From Streptomyces sp. WM6386 (GTDB lineage Bacteria; Actinomycetota; Actinomycetes; Streptomycetales; Streptomycetaceae), in contig NZ_JXTE01000036.1 in the NCBI RefSeq assembly GCF_000972385.1, positions 1 through 64,000 of the forward strand: a stretch of DNA of 64,000 nucleotides, read 5' to 3'. Positions within the stretch are counted from its first letter, which is position 1. Every line of letters begins with the position of its first letter. The translations under genes were made by a program, and so were the position numbers. Under the pieces are notes generated by a model. That model did no database searches. It was given only the letters and a program-made list of their open reading frames with translations, and was not told where the DNA came from. Of this stretch, positions 1-8,180 are shown piece by piece.

Positions 1-4
1 CGTC

Positions 5-202
5 ATGCGTGTAGAAGTCGACGTCCCCAAGTGCGTCGCCTCGGGCCAGTGTGTACTCATCGCCCCCGACGTCTTCGACCAGCGGGACGAGGACGGCCTG
101 GTCGTCCTCCTCGACGCCACCCCGCCCGCCGAACTCCACGACGCCGTCCGTGAATCGGCCACAGTGTGCCCCGCGGCCGCGATCCGCCTGGAAGAGTCAT
201 GA
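5..202 (+). CDS. 3Fe-4S ferredoxin (P450-type)
   Basis: Small soluble electron carrier of 65 residues. Three cysteines are visible, C10 and C16 near the N-terminus and C55 followed by Pro, the pattern of the single [3Fe-4S] ferredoxins that feed cytochromes P450 or other oxygenases in actinomycetes. The protein is acidic, as usual for such carriers. The stop codon overlaps the start of the ferredoxin reductase by 4 bases (ATGA), so the two are translationally coupled and form a redox pair. No P450 or Rieske oxygenase is inside the window; the partner oxygenase probably lies upstream of base 1. The ATG at base 5 is the only reasonable start, but its upstream region is outside the window. Confidence 0.9.
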   Translation: MRVEVDVPKCVASGQCVLIAPDVFDQRDEDGLVVLLDATPPAELHDAVRESATVCPAAAIRLEES

Positions 203-1548
203 CCGCGGACACGACCAGTCCACCGGCCGGTACACCGAGCCGCGTCGTCATTGTCGGCGCCTCCGCGGCCGGCCTCGCCGCCGCCGAAACCCTGCGCCGC
301 TCCGGCCATACCGGCACCATCACGCTCATCGGCGACGAAGCGTCGGCTCCCTACGACCGGCCACCGCTGTCGAAGGAGATCCTCTCCGGCGCCTGGACGC
401 CCGACCGGCTTCCCCTGCGTACCCAGGATGACCTCGACTCCCTTGGCCTGGACGCCCGTTACGGCTGCGAAGCCACAGGAGCGGACCTCGCTGCCCGGAC
501 CGTGCTGCTGTCCGACGGCACCGAGGTGGCGTACGACGGGCTGATCGTGGCCACCGGAGTCCGCCCCCGGCAGCTGCCCGGCACCGCGGCCCACACCCTG
601 CGCACCCTGGACGACGCACTCGCCCTGAAGGACCGCCTCGGCCCGGGCCGAACCCTGGCCGTGGTCGGCGCCGGGTTCCTGGGCGCCGAGGCCGCGGCGG
701 TGGCGGCCGGCCTGGGCACCCGCGTGACCCTCCTGGAACCCGCGCCCGTCCCGCTGGCCCACGCGGTGGGCGAGGACATCGGCCGGATCCTCAGCCGGGC
801 CCACCTGGAGCACGGCGTGGACCTGCGCACCCGTACCGCGGTCACCGAGGTCGTCCCCGACGGCGTACGGCTGGCCGACGGCAGCCTGGTCGAGGCCGAG
901 ACGGTACTGGTGGCCGTCGGCTCCCGTCCCAACACCGAATGGCTGACCGGCAGCGGTCTCCCCCTCGACGACGGACTGGTCTGCGACGCGTTCTCCGCCG
1001 CCGCACCCGGCGTGTACGGCGCGGGTGACGTGGCCCGCTGGCACAACCCGCTCTTCGACACCTCGATGCGCGTCGAGCACCGCGCCAACGCCACCGAGCA
1101 GGCCATGGCAGCCGCCCGGAACCTCCTGGGCGCACAGCGGCCCTTCGCGCCCGTCCCGTACTTCTGGTCCGACCAGTACGACATGAAGATCCGCGCCTAC
1201 GGCCACCTGCGCGGTCACGACGAAGTACGAATCGTCGAAGGGAGCCTTGAAGCACGCAAGTTCACCGCGGTCTACCGCACCGGCAGTCGGCTCACCGGCG
1301 CCCTGGCCGTCGGCATGCCACCCAAGAGCCTCCGCACGTGGCAGCAGGCCATCACCGCCCGCACCGCCTGGAGCGACGCCCTCCACAGCCACGGCCTTCC
1401 CGGAACCGAGGATCAGGGTGAGGAGTGGCGCCGCGGCGTGTTCGGGAGCGAGGCCAAGTACCGGCGGCTCACCGAGATCAAGACCGCCTGGGGCCCGAAG
1501 AACCTGCTGCGCCACAACAAAAACATCACTCCCACCACGAACAAGTAG
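199..1548 (+). CDS. FAD-dependent ferredoxin reductase
   Basis: NAD(P)H-dependent flavoprotein of about 449 residues that would reduce the ferredoxin encoded just upstream. An N-terminal FAD dinucleotide fold (VVIVGASAAG, residues about 16-25), a central NAD(P)H-binding fold (VVGAGFLGAEAA, about residue 155) and the GAGDVA motif near residue 275 are visible. This is the layout of putidaredoxin/rhodocoxin reductase-type proteins, followed by the usual C-terminal reductase domain. The start is the ATG overlapping the ferredoxin stop; a further in-frame start 11 codons upstream lies inside the ferredoxin gene and was not used. Electron flow would be NAD(P)H to FAD to 3Fe-4S ferredoxin to an oxygenase that is not in this window. 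Confidence 0.92.
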   Translation: MTADTTSPPAGTPSRVVIVGASAAGLAAAETLRRSGHTGTITLIGDEASAPYDRPPLSKEILSGAWTPDRLPLRTQDDLDSLGLDARYGCEATGADLAARTVLLSDGTEVAYDGLIVATGVRPRQLPGTAAHTLRTLDDALALKDRLGPGRTLAVVGAGFLGAEAAAVAAGLGTRVTLLEPAPVPLAHAVGEDIGRILSRAHLEHGVDLRTRTAVTEVVPDGVRLADGSLVEAETVLVAVGSRPNTEWLTGSGLPLDDGLVCDAFSAAAPGVYGAGDVARWHNPLFDTSMRVEHRANATEQAMAAARNLLGAQRPFAPVPYFWSDQYDMKIRAYGHLRGHDEVRIVEGSLEARKFTAVYRTGSRLTGALAVGMPPKSLRTWQQAITARTAWSDALHSHGLPGTEDQGEEWRRGVFGSEAKYRRLTEIKTAWGPKNLLRHNKNITPTTNK

Positions 1549-1882
1549 GCAGGCCAGCAGAGCGCGGAGCTGTTCTCAGTGACAGGTAACGGAGAACCGC
1601 GATGCCGTACGGCGGAGGCGGCAATGCCTCCCGCTCCGCCGTGCACCTCATCCAGGTTCTCGGATCACTGTCAAGGAACACCGCCATCGGTGTCACGGCA
1701 CGATCTGCTCCCGCCCAGCCGGGCTTCTTGAGCACGGCACCGAGCACCGCCGATCGTGTGCCCGAGGGCGGGCACATCAGCAACATCAGCACTGGTCACG
1801 TAGAAGGCCGTACAGACCAGGACCGCTGCGTTCAAGGTCGATATGGTCAAAGGCGAATTGCGCCCGAAGGGGAGTGTAGTGA
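1549..1882. other. Intergenic region before ligB-like gene
   Basis: About 330 bases without a convincing gene. An imperfect GC-rich inverted repeat at about 1611-1640 (GGCGGAG ... CTCCGCC) may end the ferredoxin reductase transcript, although no T-run follows. The last 60 bases are less GC-rich (around GGTCGATATGGTCAAAGG) and probably carry the promoter of the dioxygenase genes. A ribosome binding site AAGGGGAG lies at about 1868-1875, in front of the GTG at 1883. A 94-codon open frame across the region lacks the composition of a real protein and was rejected. Confidence 0.5.
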
Positions 1883-2713
1883 GTGAGTAATATCGTCTCG
1901 ATATTTGGAGTATCGCATCACCCGGGCTTGGCCCGTCTGCGTAACCCACAGGGCAACGATCCGTCAGTGATGGGCGCGACTCGAGAATTTCAGGCTCTGC
2001 GGGATGCGCTGGCCGCGTCGCGTCCCGATGTCGTGGTCTGTATCGGCAACGACCACCTGAACCAGTTCTTCCTGGACAACATGCCGCAGTTTCTCATCGG
2101 CAAATCCCCCACCGCCAAGGGAACGTGGCCGTGGGAGCGCGAGTGGGGCGCGCCGGATTATGAGGCCGCGGTCGACGTGGATCTGGCTCGTCACATCATC
2201 CGCCACGGGCCGGAACGCGGCGTCGACTTCGCGTTCTCCGACGAGTTCTTGATTGACCATGCGTTCACGATGCCGCTGGCGTTCTTGCGTCCGCAGGGCG
2301 ACCTGCCCATCGTGCCGGTGTTCTGCAACGTGATGGCGCCGCCGATACCTCCAGCACGCCGCTTCTACGATGTGGGCGGAGTTCTCCGATCGCTCATCGA
2401 GGACTTTCCGGGTGACCAAAGAATCGCTGTGGTCTGCAGCGGGCACCTGTCGGTCGAAGTCGGCGGGCCACGGCCGTTGGCGCCCGACGAGGAGTTCGAT
2501 CGTTGGGCTTCGGCGCTGGTCGGTCATGGCGACGTCGAGCAGGCACTCGAGAAGCTCAGCGAGGAACGCCTGAAGCAGGCAGGAAACTACGCGGCAGGGT
2601 TTCTCACCTTCGTGCTGCTGGCCGGAATGGCCGGTGGTGTGCCCTGTATGTCCTGGCAGCTGCTGGACACGCCGATGGCCCGACTGCCCTTCTTCCAGTG
2701 GAGTTTCGAATGA
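1883..2713 (+). CDS. LigB-like extradiol dioxygenase, beta subunit
   Basis: Member of the class III (LigB) extradiol ring-cleavage dioxygenase superfamily, 276 residues, the size of the protocatechuate 4,5-dioxygenase beta chain. Aligned by eye from memory with Sphingobium LigB: iron ligands H12 and H61 match H12 and H58 here, and the conserved DH (LigB H127) matches H126. The active-site His195 aligns with V191, although a histidine lies three residues earlier in SGHLS, and the third iron ligand Glu242 aligns with G239. The protein may therefore be a divergent subfamily or catalytically altered. It starts at a GTG after AAGGGGAG and overlaps the LigA-like gene by 4 bases, so the two form a LigAB-type complex. 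The substrate cannot be read from sequence. Confidence 0.82.
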   Translation: MSNIVSIFGVSHHPGLARLRNPQGNDPSVMGATREFQALRDALAASRPDVVVCIGNDHLNQFFLDNMPQFLIGKSPTAKGTWPWEREWGAPDYEAAVDVDLARHIIRHGPERGVDFAFSDEFLIDHAFTMPLAFLRPQGDLPIVPVFCNVMAPPIPPARRFYDVGGVLRSLIEDFPGDQRIAVVCSGHLSVEVGGPRPLAPDEEFDRWASALVGHGDVEQALEKLSEERLKQAGNYAAGFLTFVLLAGMAGGVPCMSWQLLDTPMARLPFFQWSFE

Positions 2714-3021
2714 GCCTCTACCAGTTGAACAAGGCAATCCGGTTGGTCACCCTCAACCTCGACTCGGCGCCACGCGAGCTGTTCATGCGCGACATCGATG
2801 AATACGCTCGCGGGTTCGATCTCGACCAGGAGGAGTCGGCGGCGCTGCGCGCCAAAGACATCGGTCGCCTCTACGGCATGGGCGTGCAGCCGATCATCTT
2901 GGTTCAGTTCGCCCAACTCATCCACGACAAGCCGTTGCGGTCACTCGAGGACCTGATGGCGTTTCAAAAGCAGTACAGCGCCATCGTGGCGCCCTATGGG
3001 TCACCGAGTTTCGAGACCTGA
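2710..3021 (+). CDS. LigA-like dioxygenase alpha subunit
   Basis: 103-residue helical protein matching the LigA family, the small alpha subunit that caps the active site of LigAB-type extradiol dioxygenases. Typical features are the AIRLVTLNLDSAPRELFMRD segment near the N-terminus, the GVQPIILVQFAQLI helix around residues 60-73, and the LEDLMAFQKQY end. The ATG start overlaps the stop of the beta-subunit gene (ATGA), which decides it over an earlier in-frame start inside that gene. With the neighbour it should form an alpha/beta dioxygenase for a catechol-like substrate. Just downstream only the decayed remains of an aldehyde dehydrogenase are left, so any wider catabolic pathway looks incomplete. 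Confidence 0.85.
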   Translation: MSLYQLNKAIRLVTLNLDSAPRELFMRDIDEYARGFDLDQEESAALRAKDIGRLYGMGVQPIILVQFAQLIHDKPLRSLEDLMAFQKQYSAIVAPYGSPSFET

Positions 3022-3079
3022 CCAAGCAGGCACACGTGCCGGTCAAGTGTCGGCCTCAATGACCAGTGAGACATGAGCC

Positions 3080-3870
3080 GGGCCAACGCCGGCGCCGGGA
3101 CACGGGCACCGCGTCGCGCATCCCGGCGTTGGCAAGGTCGCTTTCCCCTGTTTCACCGCGGCGGGCCGCTTGACCGCGGAGATCTGCGGCCGGTGACGCT
3201 GGAGCTGGGCGGCAAATCCGCCGCCGTCATCCCCGACGACGCCAGGCTCGACCTCGCCACGATCGGCTAGGACCCGTTCACCACGACGCTGGTCAACAAC
3301 GCCCAGGCCTGCTGCGTCGGCACCCGGTAACGGGCTTCGCGCAGCAGCTACGCGAAGGTCGTCGTGTTCTCCCCGTTCGCCGACTCGATGACGGTCGGCG
3401 GCCCGCTCGACCCCGGCACCCAGATCGGTCCGATGACTGGTGAGCGCCGGCGGGACGGCATCGAGGGCTACATCGCGAAGGCGGTGCCGAGGGCGGGCGG
3501 ATCACGGTCGGCGGCGGGTGCCCCGCGGGCTGGTTCGTCGAGCCGACCGTGTGCGCCGACGTCGACAGCAACACGATCGCCGTCCAGGAGGAGATCTTCG
3601 GCCCGGTCCTGTCAGGGATCGCCTATGAGGACGAGGCCGACGCGATCCGGATCGCCAACGACACCGACTACGGCCTCGGCTGCACCGTCTGGACCACCGA
3701 CCGCGAGCGCGGTATCGCCGTCGCTGAGCGGATCCGCAGCGGGAACGTCGGCGCCAATCGGTTCCAGCCCGACCCGGTCGCGCCGTTCGGCGGCATCAAG
3801 GCCAGCGGTGTCGGCCGCGAGCTGGGCCCGGACCGAAGCGCCACCCGCTGTCGCTGCCCTCGCCCACCAC
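3080..3870 (+). pseudogene. Aldehyde dehydrogenase remnant
   Basis: Decayed aldehyde dehydrogenase. Reading through frame changes recovers family landmarks in the right order: HPGVGKVAF (about 3119-3145), VTLELGGKSA with the catalytic Glu (about 3190-3230), NNAQACCVG with the catalytic Cys (about 3298-3324), the PGTQIGPM segment (about 3414-3440), EEIFGPVLS (about 3591-3617) and PFGGIKASGVGRELG near the end. The first ~200 residues are missing. At least two frameshifts (near 3185 and near 3490-3540) and two in-frame stops (TAG at 3268, TAA at 3328) break it. It probably once oxidised an aldehyde from the aromatic pathway implied by the LigAB pair. It cannot make a working enzyme. Confidence 0.88.
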
Positions 3871-3887
3871 CATGTACGGAGAACCCG

Positions 3888-5384
3888 ATGATGACCCCAT
3901 CCACGCCCACTGCTGTCACGGACAGAGGTGGCACCCGTACGTCTGCGCCTTCGCGGACCGGTCCTTTTGTCGCCATCCTGGCTTTCGGTGGAATCGTCTT
4001 CTCGCTGATGCAGACCTTGGTGATTCCGATCCTGCCGCAGCTGCCGGACCTCCTGGACACCTCGGCCTCCAACACCTCCTGGGCCGTCACAGCCACGCTG
4101 CTGGCCAGCGCTGTCGCCACTCCGGTGGTTGGTCGTCTCGCAGACATGTTCGGCAAGCGTCGCATGCTCCTGGTGAGCATCGCCATGCTGGTGGCCGGCT
4201 CGGTCGTCGCCGCGCTCAGCGAGTCCCTGGTACCGCTGGTCGTCGGCCGCGCGCTGCAGGGCCTCGCTGCCGGCATGATCCCGCTCGGCATCAGCATCAT
4301 GCGTGACGAGCTGCCGCCCGAGCGGCTCGGCTCCGCGACCGCCCTGATGAGCGCTTCCCTCGGCGTGGGCGGTGCGCTCGGTCTGCCGGCCGCAGCCGCC
4401 GTCGCGGAGAACTTCGATTGGCACGTGCTGTTCTGGGCCTCGGGCGTCGTCGGCGCCCTGGCGGGTGTACTGGTCCTGTTGTTCCTGCCGGACTCGAAGA
4501 TACGCAGCGGCGGACGCTTCGACGTCATCGGTGCCGTCGGTATGGCGGCTGGTCTGATCAGCCTTCTCCTGGCGATATCCAAGGGCGACGACTGGGGCTG
4601 GGGAAGCGGTACCACTCTCGGCCTGTTCGCAGCGGCTGTGGTGATCCTCGTCGTGTGGGGCGTGTACGAACTCCACGTCAGTGAGCCGCTGGTGAACCTG
4701 CGCCTTACCGCGCGCCGCCAAGTCCTGTTCACCAACCTCGCCTCGATCGCCATCGGCGTGGGCACGTTCACGATGATGCTGGTGTTCCCGCAGCTGCTTC
4801 AGTTGCCCGAGGCGACCGGCTACGGCCTGGGTACGTCCCTGACGACCGCGGGACTCGTCACCGCGCCCACGGGCCTGGTCATGATAGCCACGGCCCCCCT
4901 GTCCGCAGCTGTCTCACGGGCCAGGGGACCACGGACGACGCTGATGATCGGTGCCTTCATCGTCGCCGTCGGCTATGGCCTGGGCATCTTGCTGATGAGC
5001 GAGATCTGGCACTTCGTTCTGGTGTCCTCCATCATCGGTGCCGGTATCGGCTTCAATGCCGGTGCCATGCCGACCCTCATCATGGGCGCGGTGCCCGCGT
5101 CCGAGACCGGGGCGGCGAACAGCCTCAATACGCTGATGCGCTCGCTGGGATCCTCGACCGCCAGTGCCGTCGTGGCGGTGATCCTCGCCCAGATGATCAC
5201 TCCGTTCCAGGGTGCCGCGCTGCCGTCGGAGAACGGCTTCAAGACGGCCCTGGCTGTTGCCGCCGGTTCCGCGCTTCTCGCTGTTGTCCTGGCCTTCTTC
5301 GTTCCGCGCCGTCACTCGGCTGCGGGCGACGCGCCGGCGGAGACGTCGGACAGCCCCCGCCGCCGTGGCCGAGGCGCCGGGTGA
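3888..5384 (+). CDS. MFS drug exporter, EmrB/QacA (DHA2) type
   Basis: Integral membrane drug/proton antiporter of the 14-TM DHA2 class, about 498 residues. The motif A equivalent GRLADMFGKRRML near residue 80 follows TM2, and hydrophobic helices continue to LALAVVLAFFVPRR. The start is one of two adjacent ATGs at 3888/3891, placed 4-8 bases after a GGAGAA site; the longer open frame upstream is the tail of the aldehyde dehydrogenase remnant. The frame ends in an Arg/Gly-rich stretch that looks like a frameshift product, because a carboxypeptidase-regulatory-like domain that I recall as the C-terminal part of related Streptomyces MFS proteins resumes downstream in the same frame. The transport core is intact, so export may still work. 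Confidence 0.9.
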   Translation: MMTPSTPTAVTDRGGTRTSAPSRTGPFVAILAFGGIVFSLMQTLVIPILPQLPDLLDTSASNTSWAVTATLLASAVATPVVGRLADMFGKRRMLLVSIAMLVAGSVVAALSESLVPLVVGRALQGLAAGMIPLGISIMRDELPPERLGSATALMSASLGVGGALGLPAAAAVAENFDWHVLFWASGVVGALAGVLVLLFLPDSKIRSGGRFDVIGAVGMAAGLISLLLAISKGDDWGWGSGTTLGLFAAAVVILVVWGVYELHVSEPLVNLRLTARRQVLFTNLASIAIGVGTFTMMLVFPQLLQLPEATGYGLGTSLTTAGLVTAPTGLVMIATAPLSAAVSRARGPRTTLMIGAFIVAVGYGLGILLMSEIWHFVLVSSIIGAGIGFNAGAMPTLIMGAVPASETGAANSLNTLMRSLGSSTASAVVAVILAQMITPFQGAALPSENGFKTALAVAAGSALLAVVLAFFVPRRHSAAGDAPAETSDSPRRRGRGAG

Positions 5385-5441
5385 TGCGGAGCCGACGACC
5401 ACGTCGAGCGCGGTGCCCAGGCAGGCGCCGGTGGAGGGCAC

Positions 5442-5915
5442 ATGGTCGGCGGGCGCGTGCGTGGAGCGGGAGAGTCGCCGGTGGCTGGGACCGCTGTGAT
5501 CCTGACCATGCTGGGTGGGCGTCAGGTGGGCAGGTCCTTCGGTCACGCCGACGGTTCGTACGCCCTCGATGCGCCCGGGATCGGGTCGTACATCCTGATC
5601 GCCTCGGCAGACGGATACGAGCCGCGGGCCGCGACCCTCGTGGTGGAGGGCGAGCCGCTCTCGTACGACATCGTGCTCGGCAGCAGCAGCGGGCTTGTCG
5701 GGATGGTGCACTCGGCCGAACACCGGGCTCCCGATTTCGCCGCCGCGGTCATCGTGACCGATGCCCGCGGGGAGGTCGTGGCGAGTGAACAGACCGACGC
5801 CCTGGGCGTGTTCAACGTACCCGGCCTGGTGCCGGGTACGGCCACGCCGGCGGTCACTGCCCCTGGCTACCGGCCGTACGCCGAACCCGTTGAGATTGAA
5901 CTCGCCCACCACTGA
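5442..5915 (+). pseudogene. Carboxypeptidase-regulatory-like domain, detached tail of MFS exporter
   Basis: 157 codons encoding two consecutive beta-sandwich repeats of the carboxypeptidase regulatory-like type: GRVRGAGESPVAGTAV with HADGSYALDAPG, then a second unit with TDALGVFNVPGLVPGT. From memory, such repeats occur fused to the C-terminus of EmrB/QacA exporters in Streptomyces. Here the domain is in the same frame as the exporter just upstream but separated by a stop, and a third reading frame between them (about 5350-5437, reading AAVAEAPGDAEP and PRQAPVEG) looks like the missing linker. Two offsetting indels thus appear to have split one protein. It has no clear ribosome binding site of its own and may not be translated. 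Confidence 0.65.
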
Positions 5916-6032
5916 TAGTTCGCAACCCGAGAGGCCCTGGGGTCGTGGTCCGCGGCGTACCACCGAAGCACCGGTCGTACGCCGCGGACCCGCGCGGTTC
6001 GAAATCCTTGAAGGACATCACCATGCAAACCC

Positions 6033-6356
6033 TCAGGACCGCGCCAGCGTGCCTGCGATCAGGGTGGCGACGGCGTACTCCAGGTTCTCCTGCAGGTCCA
6101 GTCGGAGCTCCATCACGGCGGGGTCGGCTTCGTACGCAGCGAGGGCGCTGGCGGAGGGATGGCCGTAGGCCGACAAGGTGCCGGCCAGCATCAACGCCGT
6201 TACGGCCACCATCCGGGCGCCTTGTCCGAGTTCTGGCACATGCTGGCGGATGAGGCAGGCTGTGGTCGCGATGCTGGTGGCCAGGTAGAGGCCATGCGCC
6301 GACGGCTGCGTGGCTGGGCTGCCGAGATCCTCGATGAACGGCTCGACGAGAGATGA
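6033..6356 (-). pseudogene. TetR-type regulator C-terminal remnant
   Basis: An open frame of about 107 codons whose translation (FIEDLGSPA..., LIRQHVPELGQGARMVAVTA, LEYAVATLIAGTLARS) resembles the helical ligand-binding C-terminal domain of TetR family repressors. No helix-turn-helix domain or start codon is found upstream; the frame continues into Cys/His-rich sequence that does not look coding. TetR genes often sit next to MFS drug exporters, and this fragment lies just beyond the broken exporter, so it may be the remnant of that exporter's regulator. The family call is from general resemblance only and is moderately uncertain. Confidence 0.5.
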
Positions 6357-6633
6357 CCCAGCAGACCCTGGCGCCAACTGGTGCGTGCGGGCTCTCTTAC
6401 CGGTTATCGGCACTTCGGAGCAGGAGCAGGAGCATTGCGGCTGCCCTGTCGGAGGGTGACAATGGCGTTCCGATCGCCCGGAACACCCGTGGGTGTTCCA
6501 TGTGCGGCCACAGTGCGGCCGGACGCCTTTGGACCGGATAACACAGGGTGTCACGGTGGAACTGGTCGCATGTGGTCTGATCAGGCAGAACAGCACCGGG
6601 CGGCACGAGCCGGAACTAGGCACGAACCCTGGT

Positions 6634-6676
6634 CTCGTAATGCGTAGGTCTCGGGTTCGAATCCCGAAGGCGGCTC
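6634..6676 (+). other. 3' fragment of tRNA-Thr(CGU), likely attachment-site scar
   Basis: The segment reads as the 3' half of a tRNA: anticodon loop CTCGTAA (6634-6640, anticodon CGT at 6636-6638), the 3' strand of the anticodon stem, a variable loop, a perfect T-arm (TCGGG TTCGAAT CCCGA, 6651-6667) and the acceptor strand AGGCGGC (6668-6674). The 5' half is absent: the bases before the anticodon loop do not pair with the stem, and no GCCGCCT acceptor strand precedes it. Integrases of actinomycete elements commonly recombine at the anticodon loop and leave such a 3' duplicate, so this is most likely one end of an integrated or formerly integrated element. The intact tRNA gene is not in the window. 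Confidence 0.75.
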
Positions 6677-6682
6677 TTTCTG

Positions 6683-6720
6683 AACCCCAGGTCAGGTCTC
6701 TGACCTGGGGTTTCTTCTAT
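6683..6720 (+). terminator. Strong hairpin terminator after the tRNA fragment
   Basis: A perfect 12-bp stem, AACCCCAGGTCA (6683-6694) with TGACCTGGGGTT (6701-6712), and a 6-base loop are followed by the T-rich stretch TCTTCTATTT. This is a classic Rho-independent terminator and probably the original terminator of the tRNA gene, carried along in the duplicated segment. Confidence 0.8.
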
Positions 6721-7186
6721 TTCGGGCCGAGTGGTCCATCGGTGGACGTACTCTCTGACCTGCGTTTCGGAATGCGTTGGTCAGAGGTTTGGGGTTTCGC
6801 GCAGAGAACGGACTGAGAACCGCGTGACCCATCCTGACCTGGCACTTTCGTGGACCTGTTGACGCGCCGTCAGCTGTGGTCGGCGTGGGGGTGCGCTCGG
6901 GTAGCGCATTGGTGCAGAAGCTGTGCAGTGGCCCCATGGTGTGTGGTGTCGGATTGTCCGGTGGGCGTGTTGATATCGTCCTTGTCGGGAACGGACAGCA
7001 GCTGGCGCATTCGGCAGGACAGTAGGTCGTTGTCGGTGGCGAGGTTGCGCGGGGTCACGTGGGTGTGCTGCGGTTCCCGGCGCGCCGCAGGCGGTTGGCT
7101 TGCGTTTGGTCGTCGACCGCGGCCATGCCAACGCCGGACTGCTCGCCGCCGGCAACGCCGAGGACGAGCGGATGACGGCAGCCCGG
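6721..7186. other. Region without convincing genes
   Basis: About 470 bases right of the tRNA scar. Open frames exist on both strands but none has family features or a good ribosome binding site. A second short inverted repeat, CTCTGACC (6753-6760) with GGTCAGAG (6779-6786), echoes sequence of the preceding terminator. Base composition is less GC-rich than neighbouring genes, which fits degraded element DNA. Confidence 0.5.
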
Positions 7187-7459
7187 TTACCTGAACGCTG
7201 TCGAACGCGGCCTCGGTAGTCCGCTCACCACCGGCAAGCCGGCTCCCACTCCTCGGGACCCGGCGCTCGGCGAGGCCATGATCGAGTGTGGCGTCCGCGT
7301 CGAGGAGAAACGCCTGCTCAATGATCTCCTCGCCGACCTCCGTGAGGTGGAGGCCTTCCCGGACTGGAGCCGGGCGGCCTGGTCGACGCTCCCGAGGGGC
7401 TGCGTGGTGTGGTCCTCGGGGCCGTTGCCGTCGGCGGCCATTGGTTCGATCTTGTTCAT
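7187..7459 (-). CDS. Small hypothetical protein
   Basis: 90-codon frame beginning MNKIEPMAADGNGPEDH. The start is unusually well supported by an AAGGAG site 7 bases upstream of the ATG. The first ~38 residues look like an ordinary soluble protein. After that the frame becomes Arg/Ser-rich and improbable, while another frame of the same strand reads GLHLTEVGEEIIEQAF, so a frameshift near 7345 may have damaged the gene. No family is recognised. It lies in the decayed stretch between the tRNA scar and the cupin remnant. Confidence 0.35.
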   Translation of the reverse strand: MNKIEPMAADGNGPEDHTTQPLGSVDQAARLQSGKASTSRRSARRSLSRRFSSTRTPHSIMASPSAGSRGVGAGLPVVSGLPRPRSTAFR

Positions 7460-7884
7460 GCTCTGTCTCCTTGGGCGCATGAGTCGGGTATGGCGTCGCA
7501 GCCGGGGTCGAACTCACCGACTGGACTTCTTCTTCGTTGGTAGACGCCCTGCCGAACGGGGGCGAGAGCGCTGTCCCGTTCGAGGGGTTCAGGTCTGCGA
7601 TCGGGTTACTGAGTGGTAAGTGGCGCGTACAATGCGCTGTTTCGTCATGTCCCTGCTGACCGGCCTTCACGAGAGAGACGCGAAACTGATCGCTCAGACG
7701 GGTGTGGAGGTCCGCCAGGCGGGCCGGGTGCCGGGCGTGCCCACCTGACCAGCGATGCCGGCCGCCGCGTGACGGGCAGGTGCCAGACAGAGGCCGCTCC
7801 CTGCGTGCGGAGCGTGCCGCGGGGAGCAGCCGTGCGGTGGACAGGGGGCGGAGGCGCGAAGACCGGTCCTGCGCTGGGAAGGAG
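7460..7884. other. Region without convincing genes
   Basis: About 425 bases between the small hypothetical gene and the cupin remnant. No frame with a recognisable protein, tRNA or strong hairpin was found. The 5' end should hold the promoter of the minus-strand small gene. The rest is probably the decayed front of whatever gene contained the cupin domain. Confidence 0.4.
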
Positions 7885-8151
7885 GGAGACGCGGACTTCC
7901 GGGACCACTTCGAGCACCCCGGCGACGAGTTCGTCCACGTGGTGGACGGCGAGATAGAAGTCGAGCTGCAGACTCCGTCCGGCCCGCGTCTCGAACGCCT
8001 GGGCCCGGGCGACAGCCTCATCTACCCGGGTGGCGTCCCGCACCGCTGGCGTGCCCCCGGCGACCGCGACCGCGACCGCGTCCGTATCCTCGCGGTCCAG
8101 AACGCACCCGGCACCGACCACCAGCACCCGGCCGACCCGAGCCCGCGCTGA
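7885..8151 (+). pseudogene. Cupin-domain remnant
   Basis: About 88 codons matching a cupin-2 barrel: HPGDEFVHVVDGEIEVEL, then LGPGDSLIYPGGVPHRW, which contain the two cupin motifs with the metal-type histidines and glutamate. No start codon or ribosome binding site immediately precedes it, and the upstream part of the frame is not protein-like. It may be the C-terminal half of an XRE-cupin regulator or a small cupin protein that lost its N-terminus. It runs convergently into the truncated permease gene on the other strand. Confidence 0.55.
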
Positions 8152-8180
8152 TGACGTGCGCGGTCGCCCCGGCCTCCGCG

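Noticed and set aside
1..1548. A complete P450 or Rieske oxygenase system
   Set aside because: Only the ferredoxin and its reductase are in the window; no oxygenase component is seen, so only the redox pair is claimed.
1602..1886. A 94-codon plus-strand frame before the LigB-like gene
   Set aside because: Mixed codon use, no family resemblance, and it covers the probable promoter and ribosome binding site of the next gene.
6870..8021. A 383-codon minus-strand frame
   Set aside because: Low-complexity composition; it overlaps the better-supported cupin remnant and the small gene with an AAGGAG site.
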